Source: Phycisphaerales bacterium
GTDB taxonomy: Bacteria > Planctomycetota > Phycisphaerae > UBA1845 > Fen-1342
DNA length: 27,956 nt
Reading direction: 5' to 3'
NCBI GenBank assembly: GCA_022839625.1
Contig: JALHJL010000051.1
Location: forward strand, 1 to 27,956
The first letter of the stretch is position 1; the number at the start of each line of letters is the position of its first letter. This document shows positions 15,740 to 23,359 of the stretch, in pieces. The notes below the pieces were generated by a model. That model was given only the letters and a program-made list of their open reading frames with translations, was not told where the DNA came from and did no database searches. Both the position numbers and the translations under genes were made by a program.

Positions 15740-16771
15740 ATGCGGGCGGCCGTTCTGCTCTGCGGGTTGGCTGCCGCCGCGCCGGCCGGGGCGGCCCAGG
15801 ACCAGGCGTGGCGCGTGCCGTTGGCGCCGGGTCCCGGATACCCGGAGCAACTGCTCGCCGAGGCGGGCGCCGGGGCTGCGGCGGTCGAGTCCGACCACTT
15901 CGCAGTCGTGGGCACTGCGCCGGGAGAGGCCGCCCGGGAACTGCTTCAGCGGCTCGAATCCGTATACCAGGCCCACGGGCAGTTCATCACAGACTTCCGC
16001 GTGCCCGTTCGTGCGCCCAGGCACAAGCTGGAGGTCCTCTTCTTCGCCTCGCACAACGAGTTCAGGGACTGCCTCGCGGCCGCGGGCGCCGAATCGCCCG
16101 AGACGCTCGGTTTCTACGAGCCCTGTTCCCGACGCACGGTGTTCTTCGACCTCAACACGTATCCGCCGCTCGCCGCCATTCGGGACTCGCTGGCGCAGGC
16201 CGCGCCAGAGCAGCGCGAGAAGCTGCGCAAGCGTTTCGACCACCGCCGCGAGCTCCTGATTCAGAGCATCATCGGCCACGAAGCAGCTCATCAGATTCAA
16301 CACGCGTGCGGTCTGGTTCCGGCGGCGGACCAGGTGCCGACGTGGCTGACAGAGGGGCTGGCCATGCTGTTTGAGGCGTCGGCCCGGCTCGCGGCCGGCG
16401 CGGCATCGACGCTGCCTGGTGTCGGCGCGCCTCCGGCAATCAACAACTACCGCCTGTTCGAATACCGGAAGCTCTACGGCGATGCCCGGCCCACCGTCAG
16501 CCAGGTGCGGCAGTTGCTGATCGACGACGCGTGGTGCGGCGGCCCGTGCTATCCGCTGGCCTGGGCCGTGCTGCGCTACATGCGGAACGAGCGGCCGGCC
16601 GAATTCGCCAGGCTGCTGGCGAGGATCGCCGCGGCGGAGCTGCCGCGCGGCCCGACGGAGTACGGCGTGCTGGTGGACGAGCGGTTCGGGCCGGTTGACG
16701 AGCAGTGGGTCGATCGATTCCACACGGCGACGATGCGGCTGCCGCTCGACCCGGCCGGCCTGGGCGAGTAA
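15740..16771 (+). CDS. Second secreted DUF1570-type protein with HEAAH motif, paralogue of the preceding gene
   Basis: 343 residues from ATG 15740; an in-frame GTG at 15701 is an alternative and neither start has a strong ribosome site. Residues 1-19 form a signal peptide (ending AGAAQ). It shares order and motifs with its neighbour: HFAVVGTAPGEAARELLQRLESVY (about 53-76), KLEVLFFASHNEF, LGFYEPCSRRTVFFDLNTYP, then H180-E181-H184 (HEAAH) and E205 in TWLTEGLAMLFEA, and a closing VDERFGPVDEQWVDRF that matches FGRVDEKWVERF in the upstream protein. It lacks that protein's N-terminal beta module and RGG tail. Tandem duplication followed by trimming is the simplest reading. Substrate unknown. Confidence 0.83.
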   Translation: MRAAVLLCGLAAAAPAGAAQDQAWRVPLAPGPGYPEQLLAEAGAGAAAVESDHFAVVGTAPGEAARELLQRLESVYQAHGQFITDFRVPVRAPRHKLEVLFFASHNEFRDCLAAAGAESPETLGFYEPCSRRTVFFDLNTYPPLAAIRDSLAQAAPEQREKLRKRFDHRRELLIQSIIGHEAAHQIQHACGLVPAADQVPTWLTEGLAMLFEASARLAAGAASTLPGVGAPPAINNYRLFEYRKLYGDARPTVSQVRQLLIDDAWCGGPCYPLAWAVLRYMRNERPAEFARLLARIAAAELPRGPTEYGVLVDERFGPVDEQWVDRFHTATMRLPLDPAGLGE

Positions 16772-16817
16772 GTCAGCCAGGGTGTTCAACCGGCGGGCGC
16801 AGCGCAATAATGGCGGG

Positions 16818-17549
16818 GTGCCTGGAAACCTGTGGCTTGCTCCGACGGCGCTGGCGTCCCCGCGACTGCGCGGGCGGTGGCGGCGCTATGTGCGCAGCAC
16901 GCGGCGCCCGCTCCAGAGCCTCCTGTTCCTGCTGCCATTGGCCGCCGTCTTCGAGGTCGGCACGCGCTGGTGGCCGGATGCGCGGCGTCCGCCGGGGGAC
17001 CTGCTGGCCTACGGCGTGATCGAGACGCTGCTGGGTTGGCTAGGACTGGTGGGTTCCTGGCTGCCGGCCGCGGTTCTGATCGCGTCGCTGCTGTTATGGC
17101 AGTGGCGGCGCCGCGAGCGTTGGCGTGTCCGCTGGGCGGCGATTCCGATGATGGCGTTGGAGAGCGTGGCACTGGCAGTTCCCCTGTTGGCCCTCAGTGC
17201 GCTGTTCGAGGCGCCGCCGCAAGCGCGCTGGCTGGACGCGGTGGGTGCCGGGGTTTACGAAGAGTTGGTGTTCCGGCTGCTTCTGATCAGCGGGCTCACG
17301 TGGCTGCTCGCGGAGGTCTTCTGGATGCATCGGCCGCAGGCGCGCTGGCTCGCCGTTACGCTGGCCGCACTGGCTTTCGCGTTGTTTCACTTCGCGCCGC
17401 TGGGCACGGAGGTGCTGGCGTGGAAGCCCTTCGGGTTCAAGGTCGCCGCCGGGCTCTACCTGTCGGTGCTGTTCCTGGGCCGGGGGCTCGGAATCAGCAG
17501 CGGGTGTCACACAGCGTACAATCTGCTCTTGATGTGGCTGCATCGGTAG
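16818..17549 (+). CDS. CPBP-family intramembrane glutamic endopeptidase
   Basis: About 243 residues from GTG 16818; GTG 16782 is also in frame and no start has a clear ribosome site, so the N-terminus is uncertain. It is mostly hydrophobic with roughly six membrane segments (for example SLLFLLPLAAVF, WLPAAVLIASLLLW, ESVALAVPLLALSALF). The family motifs are present: E148-E149-x3-R153 in VYEELVFRLLL, H191 in FALFHFAP, and H231 in GISSGCHTAYNLLL. CPBP (Abi, Rce1-like) proteases cleave substrates within the membrane; bacterial members act in signal-peptide processing, bacteriocin immunity or regulation. Its target here is unknown. It is followed by two strong GC hairpins before rimO. Confidence 0.85.
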   Translation: MPGNLWLAPTALASPRLRGRWRRYVRSTRRPLQSLLFLLPLAAVFEVGTRWWPDARRPPGDLLAYGVIETLLGWLGLVGSWLPAAVLIASLLLWQWRRRERWRVRWAAIPMMALESVALAVPLLALSALFEAPPQARWLDAVGAGVYEELVFRLLLISGLTWLLAEVFWMHRPQARWLAVTLAALAFALFHFAPLGTEVLAWKPFGFKVAAGLYLSVLFLGRGLGISSGCHTAYNLLLMWLHR

Positions 17550-17555
17550 CGTGCG

Positions 17556-17609
17556 CCGGCGTCGCGCCGGCCCGCGCCGCGGCCGGCACGCCGGGACGGG
17601 CCGTGCCGG
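17556..17609. repeat. Two back-to-back GC hairpins between CPBP gene and rimO
   Basis: GCCGGCG/CGCCGGC with a TCG loop (17556-17572) and CCGGCACG/CGTGCCGG with an 11-nt loop (17583-17609). Neither has a T run. They could attenuate read-through into rimO or stabilise the upstream mRNA. Confidence 0.5.
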
Positions 17610-17646
17610 TATGGATGCGGCCGTGTCCCTTGAGGCAAAGCAACTC

Positions 17647-19029
17647 ATGCGAAAGACGCACAAAGGCCGACGAGGCAAAGCGGGCGGAGCCCGTCACTCG
17701 GAACCGCCGGTTGTGGGGTTCGTCTCGCTCGGTTGCGTCAAGAACCTTGTCGATTCCGAGTGTATGCTCGCCCAGATCGCCGAGTCGGGGGCCGTTCTCA
17801 GCGACGAGTCGGCCGCCGACGTGGTCGTCGTCAACACCTGCGGCTTCCTGGCGTCGTCTCGCCAGGAGGCGCTGGATGTGATCCGGGGCCTGGCGGAACG
17901 CAAACGCCGCGGCGAGCTGCGTCGGATCGTCGTCGTCGGCTGTCTCGCCGAGCGCGATGGCGAAGCGTTGCACGAGATGGTTCCCGCGATCGACGCGCTG
18001 ATCGGCGTGCACAACCGCGCGGCCGTCGCGCGCGCCGTGTGGGGCGAGCGCTGCGATGCCGCGGCGGACCCCGGTCCCGGCGACAGCGCGATGCAGCCGT
18101 GGATCGACCGGGGGCGGCTGCGGCTCACTCCACGGCACTACGCGTACGTGCGGATCAGCGAGGGCTGCAACCAGCAATGCACCTTCTGCACCATACCTTC
18201 GATTCGCGGCCCGCTGCGCAGCAAGACGCGGGAAGAGCTGGCGGCCGAGTGCCGCGAGATGATCGCCGACGGGGCGCGCGAGCTGATCCTGATCGGGCAG
18301 GACACGACCGGCTACGGTGCGGACCGGGGCGATCCGGCCGGGCTGGCCGGTCTGCTGCGCTACCTGGATCGCGTCTGCGAGGGCGCCGACTGGCTGCGGC
18401 TGATGTACACCTACCCTACGGCCTTCTCGGATTCGCTGATCGACGCGCTGGCGGAATGCGCCCGGGTCGTCAAGTACGTCGACCTGCCGCTGCAACACAT
18501 CGACGATCGCATCCTCCGCGCGATGGGGCGCCGCGTGACCCGGCGGCAGACGGAGGAGCTGCTCGCCAAGCTGAGGCAGCGAATACCGGGCCTCGCCATC
18601 CGTACGACATTCATGGTCGGCTTTCCCGGCGAGGGCGAGGCGGAATTCGAGGAACTCCTGCGATTCGTCCGCGATTTCGGGTTCGAAGCGGTCGGCGCCT
18701 TCGCCTATTCGTGCGAGCCGGAAACGCCTTCCGGCCGCCTGCCGGCGCAGCTTGACGAGGCGGTCAAGAGGGCGCGGTACGAGCGCCTGATGGAAGCTCA
18801 GCAGGAGGTGGCCTTCGCCGCCGCCCGGCGGCGCATCGGCGAGCGGCTCGATGTAGTCGTGGACGAGCATGCGGCGGGGCGCTGCGTCGGGCGGCACGCC
18901 GGCCAGGCTCCCGAGGTGGACTCCGTGTGCCTCGTTGATCCGGCGGTCGGCGCCCCGGGCGATAAGCTGCGCGTGCTCTGTGTCGATGCGGCGGGCTACG
19001 ACCTGGTGGTTCGTCCAGAACCGCGCTGA
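17647..19029 (+). CDS. rimO: Ribosomal protein S12 methylthiotransferase RimO
   Basis: 460 residues from ATG 17647, with GAGG 11 nt upstream; other in-frame starts lie at 17611 and further up. The N-terminal UPF0004 domain has its three cluster cysteines in SLGCVKNLVDSE (C30), VNTCGF and VVGCLAER. The radical-SAM motif is C174xxxC178xxC181 in EGCNQQCTFCTIPSIRGPLRS. Further marks are ILIGQDTTGYG, YTYPTAFSD, YVDLPLQHIDDRILRAMGR and TTFMVGFPGEGEAEFEEL. A TRAM-like end (GERLDVVVDEH to GYDLVV) closes the protein. It carries two Fe-S clusters and adds a methylthio group to an aspartate of ribosomal protein S12. SLGCVKNLVDSE and the S12-type IPSIRGPLRS stretch separate it from MiaB. Confidence 0.93.
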   Translation: MRKTHKGRRGKAGGARHSEPPVVGFVSLGCVKNLVDSECMLAQIAESGAVLSDESAADVVVVNTCGFLASSRQEALDVIRGLAERKRRGELRRIVVVGCLAERDGEALHEMVPAIDALIGVHNRAAVARAVWGERCDAAADPGPGDSAMQPWIDRGRLRLTPRHYAYVRISEGCNQQCTFCTIPSIRGPLRSKTREELAAECREMIADGARELILIGQDTTGYGADRGDPAGLAGLLRYLDRVCEGADWLRLMYTYPTAFSDSLIDALAECARVVKYVDLPLQHIDDRILRAMGRRVTRRQTEELLAKLRQRIPGLAIRTTFMVGFPGEGEAEFEELLRFVRDFGFEAVGAFAYSCEPETPSGRLPAQLDEAVKRARYERLMEAQQEVAFAAARRRIGERLDVVVDEHAAGRCVGRHAGQAPEVDSVCLVDPAVGAPGDKLRVLCVDAAGYDLVVRPEPR

Positions 19030-19052
19030 GCGGCGCCGCCGTGAGGCGGTGC

Positions 19053-19082
19053 GCGACACTCGGCGGCCGGTTCGCCTATACT
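19053..19082 (+). promoter_or_regulatory. Promoter abutting the DMT permease start codon
   Basis: GCGACA (19053-19058) and TATACT (19077-19082) are 18 nt apart. The GTG start at 19090 lies only seven nt past the -10, so transcription would begin at or next to the start codon. No Shine-Dalgarno sequence lies in between. Confidence 0.45.
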
Positions 19083-19089
19083 CCCGCCC

Positions 19090-19977
19090 GTGCGTGCCGG
19101 GACACTGAAAGCGGATGCGGTGCTCCTGTTGGCCGCCGCGATCTGGGGCGCGGCATTTGTTGCGCAACGCGCGGCCATGCAGGACATGGGGCCGCTCGGT
19201 TTCAATGGGATCCGGTTCGCGCTGGGGGCACTCGTGTTGCTACCGATCATCTGGGTCCGCCGGCCGGCCGTGGCCAGCGACTCCGCTCGCGAGCGACGGC
19301 TCTACTGGCGCGGCGGGCTGCTCGCGGGCAGCGTGCTGTTCGTCGGCGCCAGCCTCCAGCAGGTCGGTCTGGTATACACCACGGCGGGAAAGGCCGGTTT
19401 CATCACGGGGCTGTACGTCATCTGCGTGCCCATCCTGGGGTTGGCGATTGGCCAGCGCACGCCGGCGTTGACATGGCTCGGCGCGGGCCTGGCCGCCGTC
19501 GGGCTGTACCTGCTGAGCATCTCCGGCCGCCCGACGGTCAACCCCGGCGACGTGCTGGTCCTCGCATGTGCGGTCGTGTGGGCCGTACACGTTCTTATCA
19601 TCGGGCGCATCTCGCCGCGGACCGACCCGCTGCGGCTGGCGGCCGTGCAGTTCACGGTCACCGCGCTGCTCAGTCTCGGCGCGGCCATCTGCTTCGAGCG
19701 GAACACGCTCGCGGGCCTCAGCGCGGCCCGGTGGTCGATTCTCTACGGCGGCATCTGCTCGGTCGGCATCGCGTACACGCTTCAGGTGGTGGGGCAGCGG
19801 ACCGCCCCGCCCGGCCACGCGGCGATCCTGTTGAGCTTCGAAGCGGTGTTCGCGGCCCTGACGGGCGGCTGGCTCTTAGGAGAAGTGCTTGGGCGTCGTG
19901 AGCTGCTGGGCTGCGCCGTCATGCTCGCCGGCATCCTCGTGTCACAACTTCGGCGGGTCAGCCGGAGATCGCCGTAA
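19090..19977 (+). CDS. DMT-superfamily (EamA) permease
   Basis: 295 residues from GTG 19090. Ten hydrophobic segments form two EamA repeats. The first begins ADAVLLLAAAIWGAAFVAQRAAM with GPLGFNGIRFALGALVLLPI; the second begins near PGDVLVLACAVVWAVHVLIIGRIS and ends SIAYTLQVVGQRTAPPGHAAILLSFEAVFAALTGGWLLGE. In these inner-membrane drug/metabolite transporters the substrate cannot be read from sequence. It may be translated from a leaderless mRNA, as its -10 ends seven nt before the GTG. The gene is convergent with mpg, 30 bp apart. Confidence 0.9.
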   Translation: MRAGTLKADAVLLLAAAIWGAAFVAQRAAMQDMGPLGFNGIRFALGALVLLPIIWVRRPAVASDSARERRLYWRGGLLAGSVLFVGASLQQVGLVYTTAGKAGFITGLYVICVPILGLAIGQRTPALTWLGAGLAAVGLYLLSISGRPTVNPGDVLVLACAVVWAVHVLIIGRISPRTDPLRLAAVQFTVTALLSLGAAICFERNTLAGLSAARWSILYGGICSVGIAYTLQVVGQRTAPPGHAAILLSFEAVFAALTGGWLLGEVLGRRELLGCAVMLAGILVSQLRRVSRRSP

Positions 19978-20007
19978 GCCGCGTCGGCGAACGCCTTGGA
20001 CTCGGCG

Positions 20008-20646
20008 TCACCGCTTGCTGACCAGTGGACTGTCGGCGATGTAGAAACGCAGCGGGGCATCGTGTGCCGAGGTCACGCCGATCCGCCCGGAAGTCGCGAT
20101 CTCGAACCGTGCCGCGCCGGTGTCGCCGGGTGCGATCCAGAGCTGCTCGCCGCGCGTCAAGTCCCAGCCGTCGAACGCGCGGTCGATGGCAAACGCCTCG
20201 CACAGGCGGGCCGGGCCGCGCGCGAGGTCGCGCGTCGGCGGCCATTCGGCGTGTCGTGCGGATCCGGCTCGGGCCCTGCGGCGCCGCTGCATGAGCTCCA
20301 GCCCGACGAGCGGCTCGACCGCGCGGATCAGGACCGCGCTGGGCACGCCCGGCGGCTCGGTGACGGCGTTCAGGCACCAGCGCGAGTGAATCGCGTAGAC
20401 GTACGCGGAGCCGGGGGGGCCGAACATGCTGGCATTCCGCCGTGTCGGGCCGCGATAGGCGTGATTGGCCGGATCGTCACGTCCGAGGTAGGCCTCCACC
20501 TCGACAATTCGGCCGCCCACCAGGCCGTCTTCGTGGGATCGCAGGAGATATTGGCCAAGTAGTTCGCGCGCGACCTCGACGACGTCTCGGTCATAGAAGG
20601 TGCGCGGCAACGGCCGGCATGCCGTGCTGTATGCGTCGAGAACCAT
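20008..20646 (-). CDS. mpg: 3-methyladenine DNA glycosylase (AAG/Mpg family)
   Basis: 212 residues from ATG 20646. Family marks run RTFYDRDVVEVARELLGQYLL (about 15-35), GRIVEVEAYLG (45-55), DDPANHAYRGPTRRNASMFGPPGSAYVYAIHSRWCLNAVT, then AVLIRAVEPL and LARGPARLCEAFAID. By alignment to the human enzyme, E51 corresponds to the catalytic Glu125, Y53 to Tyr127 and H62 to His136, so the active site looks intact. It removes alkylated or deaminated purines by base excision in the cytoplasm. It probably heads its own minus-strand transcript and meets the DMT gene tail to tail. Confidence 0.93.
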   Translation of the reverse strand: MVLDAYSTACRPLPRTFYDRDVVEVARELLGQYLLRSHEDGLVGGRIVEVEAYLGRDDPANHAYRGPTRRNASMFGPPGSAYVYAIHSRWCLNAVTEPPGVPSAVLIRAVEPLVGLELMQRRRRARAGSARHAEWPPTRDLARGPARLCEAFAIDRAFDGWDLTRGEQLWIAPGDTGAARFEIATSGRIGVTSAHDAPLRFYIADSPLVSKR

Positions 20647-20713
20647 CCGGCCCCCAGCATACCGCGCGGGCCCAGACGCACGTAAACCCCGCTCGACGCG
20701 ACCACCCGAGCTG

Positions 20714-21868
20714 CTACGGGAACGGGACGATGCGGAGGACGGCGTCGCGGCACGCTACGTACAGCGTTCCCGCCGGCGTGAAGGCCACGTCGGTAATCGG
20801 AGTCGGCAGCCCGTCCGCGAACTTCTGCGCTTCGAGTGCCGCCGTGCGCTGCTGCGTGAGGCCCAGGCTATCCACGCGCGGCGTGCCGCCCAAGGCGTAG
20901 AAGAGCCGCAGTTGCGGGCCGAGGCCGTACTTGCCGCTCGGGTTGAACGCGGCACCGACATACGCACCGGAGGATTGCGTCAGCGGCTCGCTATACTCCG
21001 GGTTCAGTGCGACGAACTCGAGCTCGGCCGCCGTGTCGGCCCAGCCCGTCACAAAAGGCCAGCCGTAGTTGCTGCCGCGCTGAAGGCGGTTGATCTCGTT
21101 CAGTCCGCCCGGGCATTGTTCGGCAAGGAAGAGCGCCCCGCTCGTCGGGTCCAGGGCGAAGCCGCGCGGATCGCAGAACCCCGTCGCGAACACCGCCGAG
21201 CCGCGCACCGGGTTGTCGGCCGGCACCGTGCCATCGTCACGGTAGCACAGGACTTTCCCCAGTGGCAACGCCGGGTCTTGGGCGGCATCCGGAGCCCCCA
21301 TGTCTCCCAGGGCCACAAACAACATGCCGTCCGCCGTGAACGCCATGCGCCCGCCGACGCGCGTCAGGCTGCCGGCCGTGGGAAAGGAGGCGACGAATAT
21401 CTCCTGCCCGGTACTGACATCCCCTCTCCTCTCCGCGGGCTCGAAGTACACGACGCGGTGGTCGAGCGCGGCTTGCGGGTCGGCCGTGGGCTCGCCGGTG
21501 TCCGAGCGCGTGTAGAAAGCATACACCCGGCCGTTGTTCTCGAAGGCGGGGTGCAGGGCAAGGCCCAGGAGGCCGCGCTCGCCCGCGTAGTTGACCGGCA
21601 TAGTGGCGAACGGCAGTCCCAGCAGCACGCCATCCTTGATCACGCGGATCTGGCCGGTCTCCTTCTCGGCGTAGAAGACGCGTCCGTCGGCGGCCGGCGC
21701 GAGCACTGTCGGATACGCCGCCGGTGCCACGAGGTACTCCGCGCGCAGCCCCGGGCCCGCGTTGAGCGGCCCGGGCAGGTCGCCCGGCTCCGGCGGACAT
21801 CCGCCCAGCAGCCACCATCCCAACGCCAACGGCGTCAGCCACAGCCCTGGTTTGCAGCTTCGCGGCAT
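20714..21868 (-). CDS. Lipoprotein of the glucose/sorbosone dehydrogenase beta-propeller family, active-site motifs altered
   Basis: 384 residues from ATG 21868, with AGGGAG six nt upstream. The N-terminal signal ends in lipobox LLGGC (Cys24), predicting a membrane-anchored exported protein. The fold is that of PQQ-dependent soluble aldose dehydrogenases: ERGLLGLALHPAFENNGRVYAFYT (97-120), GGRMAFTADGMLFVALGD, GKVLCYRDDGTVPADNP, GGLNEINRLQRGSNYGWPFVTG. Residues that bind PQQ or do catalysis in the family look changed. The usual H-x-x-G-R reads R170-V-G-G-R, the GxRNPxG loop reads GFCDPRG (Cys232, Asp233), and the SEHGPxGxDEIN loop reads AEQCPGGLNEIN (Gln251, Cys252). A sugar-binding or structural role, or a changed cofactor, is therefore possible. 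This comes from memory of the family, without an alignment. Confidence 0.85.
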   Translation of the reverse strand: MPRSCKPGLWLTPLALGWWLLGGCPPEPGDLPGPLNAGPGLRAEYLVAPAAYPTVLAPAADGRVFYAEKETGQIRVIKDGVLLGLPFATMPVNYAGERGLLGLALHPAFENNGRVYAFYTRSDTGEPTADPQAALDHRVVYFEPAERRGDVSTGQEIFVASFPTAGSLTRVGGRMAFTADGMLFVALGDMGAPDAAQDPALPLGKVLCYRDDGTVPADNPVRGSAVFATGFCDPRGFALDPTSGALFLAEQCPGGLNEINRLQRGSNYGWPFVTGWADTAAELEFVALNPEYSEPLTQSSGAYVGAAFNPSGKYGLGPQLRLFYALGGTPRVDSLGLTQQRTAALEAQKFADGLPTPITDVAFTPAGTLYVACRDAVLRIVPFP

Positions 21869-21990
21869 CGACAACTCCCTGCCGGCGCCCCGCGGCGCCG
21901 CAGCGATATTACTGGCGGGGATTATCGGAGTACAGAGGGTGGGCAGAGTAGCGCCCTGTGAGGATTCCCGGCGACGGCACCGGCGAACCG

Positions 21991-22956
21991 CTAACCTGAT
22001 TCGGGCAGAAACAGCAGAGCGGTCCCCGCGACGGCCACGAGCGCGCCCAACGCCGCCCGCACGCTGACCCGCTCGTGGTGAATCCACATGACGAGCGGGA
22101 GAATGAACACAGGTGTAAGCGAGATCAGGGTTTGCGCGACGCCGAGCTTGGCGCGGTCGGACGCGACGAGCGACATCCACACCCCGAGGAACGGTCCCAC
22201 CAGCGAGCCGCAGAACGTGAAGAAGTACCCGAGCCGCCGCGTGTGGAGCTCCGCCGGCGCCAACGGCCGGCGAATCGAGCCCCGCGCACGCGCTGCCAGC
22301 CAAACGAATACTGGGATCACGAACAGCGCCGCGAAGAACATGCGGATGAACGTGGCCGTCTGCGGGGGCATGTGCTCTTCGCGCGGCAGCCAGCCGTGCC
22401 CGATGCCCTGTTTGCTCAGCAGGTAGCCGGCGGCCTGGCACGCGGCGGCCACCAGCGCCAGAAATACGCCCCGCGCCCGGTTGGACCTCACAGTCGGTGT
22501 GCCTGGCCCGGGTCGCTCCGCCACCACCCATGCCACGCCGGCGATCGTGAGCACCATCCCGAGCCAGGCAACGCCGCTGAGCGACTCCCGCAGGACAAGC
22601 CAGCCGAAGACGGCCGCGAAGATCGGCGAGGTCGTGCAGATCAGCGACGCGAGTCGCGGGCCGATGCTGACGAAGGACGCGAACAACGCCCAATCCCCAA
22701 CGCTCAGTCCGACGAAGCCCGAAAGCGCGAGGTAACCGACTTGTCGGGTGCTCGCCGCCGGAACCCAGTCGCCGGTAAGCAGCCGGTGCGTCAGACCCAG
22801 CCATACGAGCGCGAAGACGATCCGCAGGGCGTTGACCAGCGTCGCGCCGAGCCGCCGGCCCGCCGCGGTGAACAGCAACGTCGTGAAGGACCAGAGCACG
22901 GAGGCCCCCACGCCCGCGGCGGGACCGACATACGGATCGAACCACGCGGGTATCAT
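21991..22956 (-). CDS. DMT-superfamily (EamA) permease
   Basis: 321 residues from ATG 22956; AGGAG lies 13 nt upstream, so the start is uncertain. Ten hydrophobic segments form two EamA halves: AAGVGASVLWSFTTLLFTAAGRRLGATLVNALRIVFALVWLGL at the N-terminus, LSVGDWALFASFVSIGPRLASLICTTSPIFAAVFGWLVLRE closing the first half, then ARGVFLALVAAACQAAGYLLSKQG and a final LGVAQTLISLTPVFILPLVMWIHHERVSVRAALGALVAVAG. It is a typical inner-membrane drug/metabolite transporter with unknown substrate. It is only distantly like the DMT gene at 19090 and is not a recent copy. It is followed by the lipoprotein gene after 122 bp on the same strand. Confidence 0.9.
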   Translation of the reverse strand: MIPAWFDPYVGPAAGVGASVLWSFTTLLFTAAGRRLGATLVNALRIVFALVWLGLTHRLLTGDWVPAASTRQVGYLALSGFVGLSVGDWALFASFVSIGPRLASLICTTSPIFAAVFGWLVLRESLSGVAWLGMVLTIAGVAWVVAERPGPGTPTVRSNRARGVFLALVAAACQAAGYLLSKQGIGHGWLPREEHMPPQTATFIRMFFAALFVIPVFVWLAARARGSIRRPLAPAELHTRRLGYFFTFCGSLVGPFLGVWMSLVASDRAKLGVAQTLISLTPVFILPLVMWIHHERVSVRAALGALVAVAGTALLFLPESG

Positions 22957-23359
22957 GGCTGCGCTGGTGCTCCTGTGCAGCGGCCGACTCGGGGCCGGAC
23001 GGGTGCGCGACGGCCGCAGAGAGCCGTGCGCGTTCCGAAGAGGGCGCACCGTACGTCACCGATCCCGCGGAGTGTGTGCTCCGAAGTCGGGCTGCGCGTT
23101 ATTCCGCGCACGAGCGGGGAATCTAATCGCGGGCGGCCGGCTTCACCAGACGGAGCGACCGCTTCCGGGTCGGGCACACCCCGCTCGACGTGCGCTCGCC
23201 TACAACCTGTCGGAAGTTGTCGTGTCTGGTCGAATACGGCGTTGCAGTGGGCGAATACCCTTGGGAACCGCTACCCGCGGTTCTTAGAATGGGAGTGTAA
23301 CTCGCTGCGGCGGGCTGTGTAGCACCCCGCCGGAGCAGGTTCCCCGCGAGGTTGTCCGG
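22957..23359. other. 403-bp divergent intergenic region
   Basis: No gene supported. It carries the promoter and operator-like repeat for the plus-strand operon (23261-23290). A short hairpin ACAAC/GTTGT lies at 23202-23220. I found no clear promoter for the minus-strand permease. Confidence 0.5.
23261..23290 (+). promoter_or_regulatory. Sigma70 promoter with inverted repeat in the spacer, upstream of the Yip1-MacAB-like operon
   Basis: TTGGGA (23261-23266) and TAGAAT (23285-23290) are 18 nt apart. Inside the spacer lies a perfect 7-bp inverted repeat, GAACCGC-N5-GCGGTTC (23265-23283), centred between the two promoter boxes. That is the place where a dimeric repressor, or a MerR-type activator that twists long spacers, would bind. 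The start codon is 70 nt downstream of the -10. Confidence 0.5.

Noticed and set aside
19090..22956. Two DMT permeases as a recent duplication
   Set aside because: They lie on opposite strands and share only general EamA features, with little residue identity.
23202..23220. ACAAC/GTTGT hairpin as a terminator
   Set aside because: Only five pairs, AT-rich stem, no T run, and no gene end nearby.
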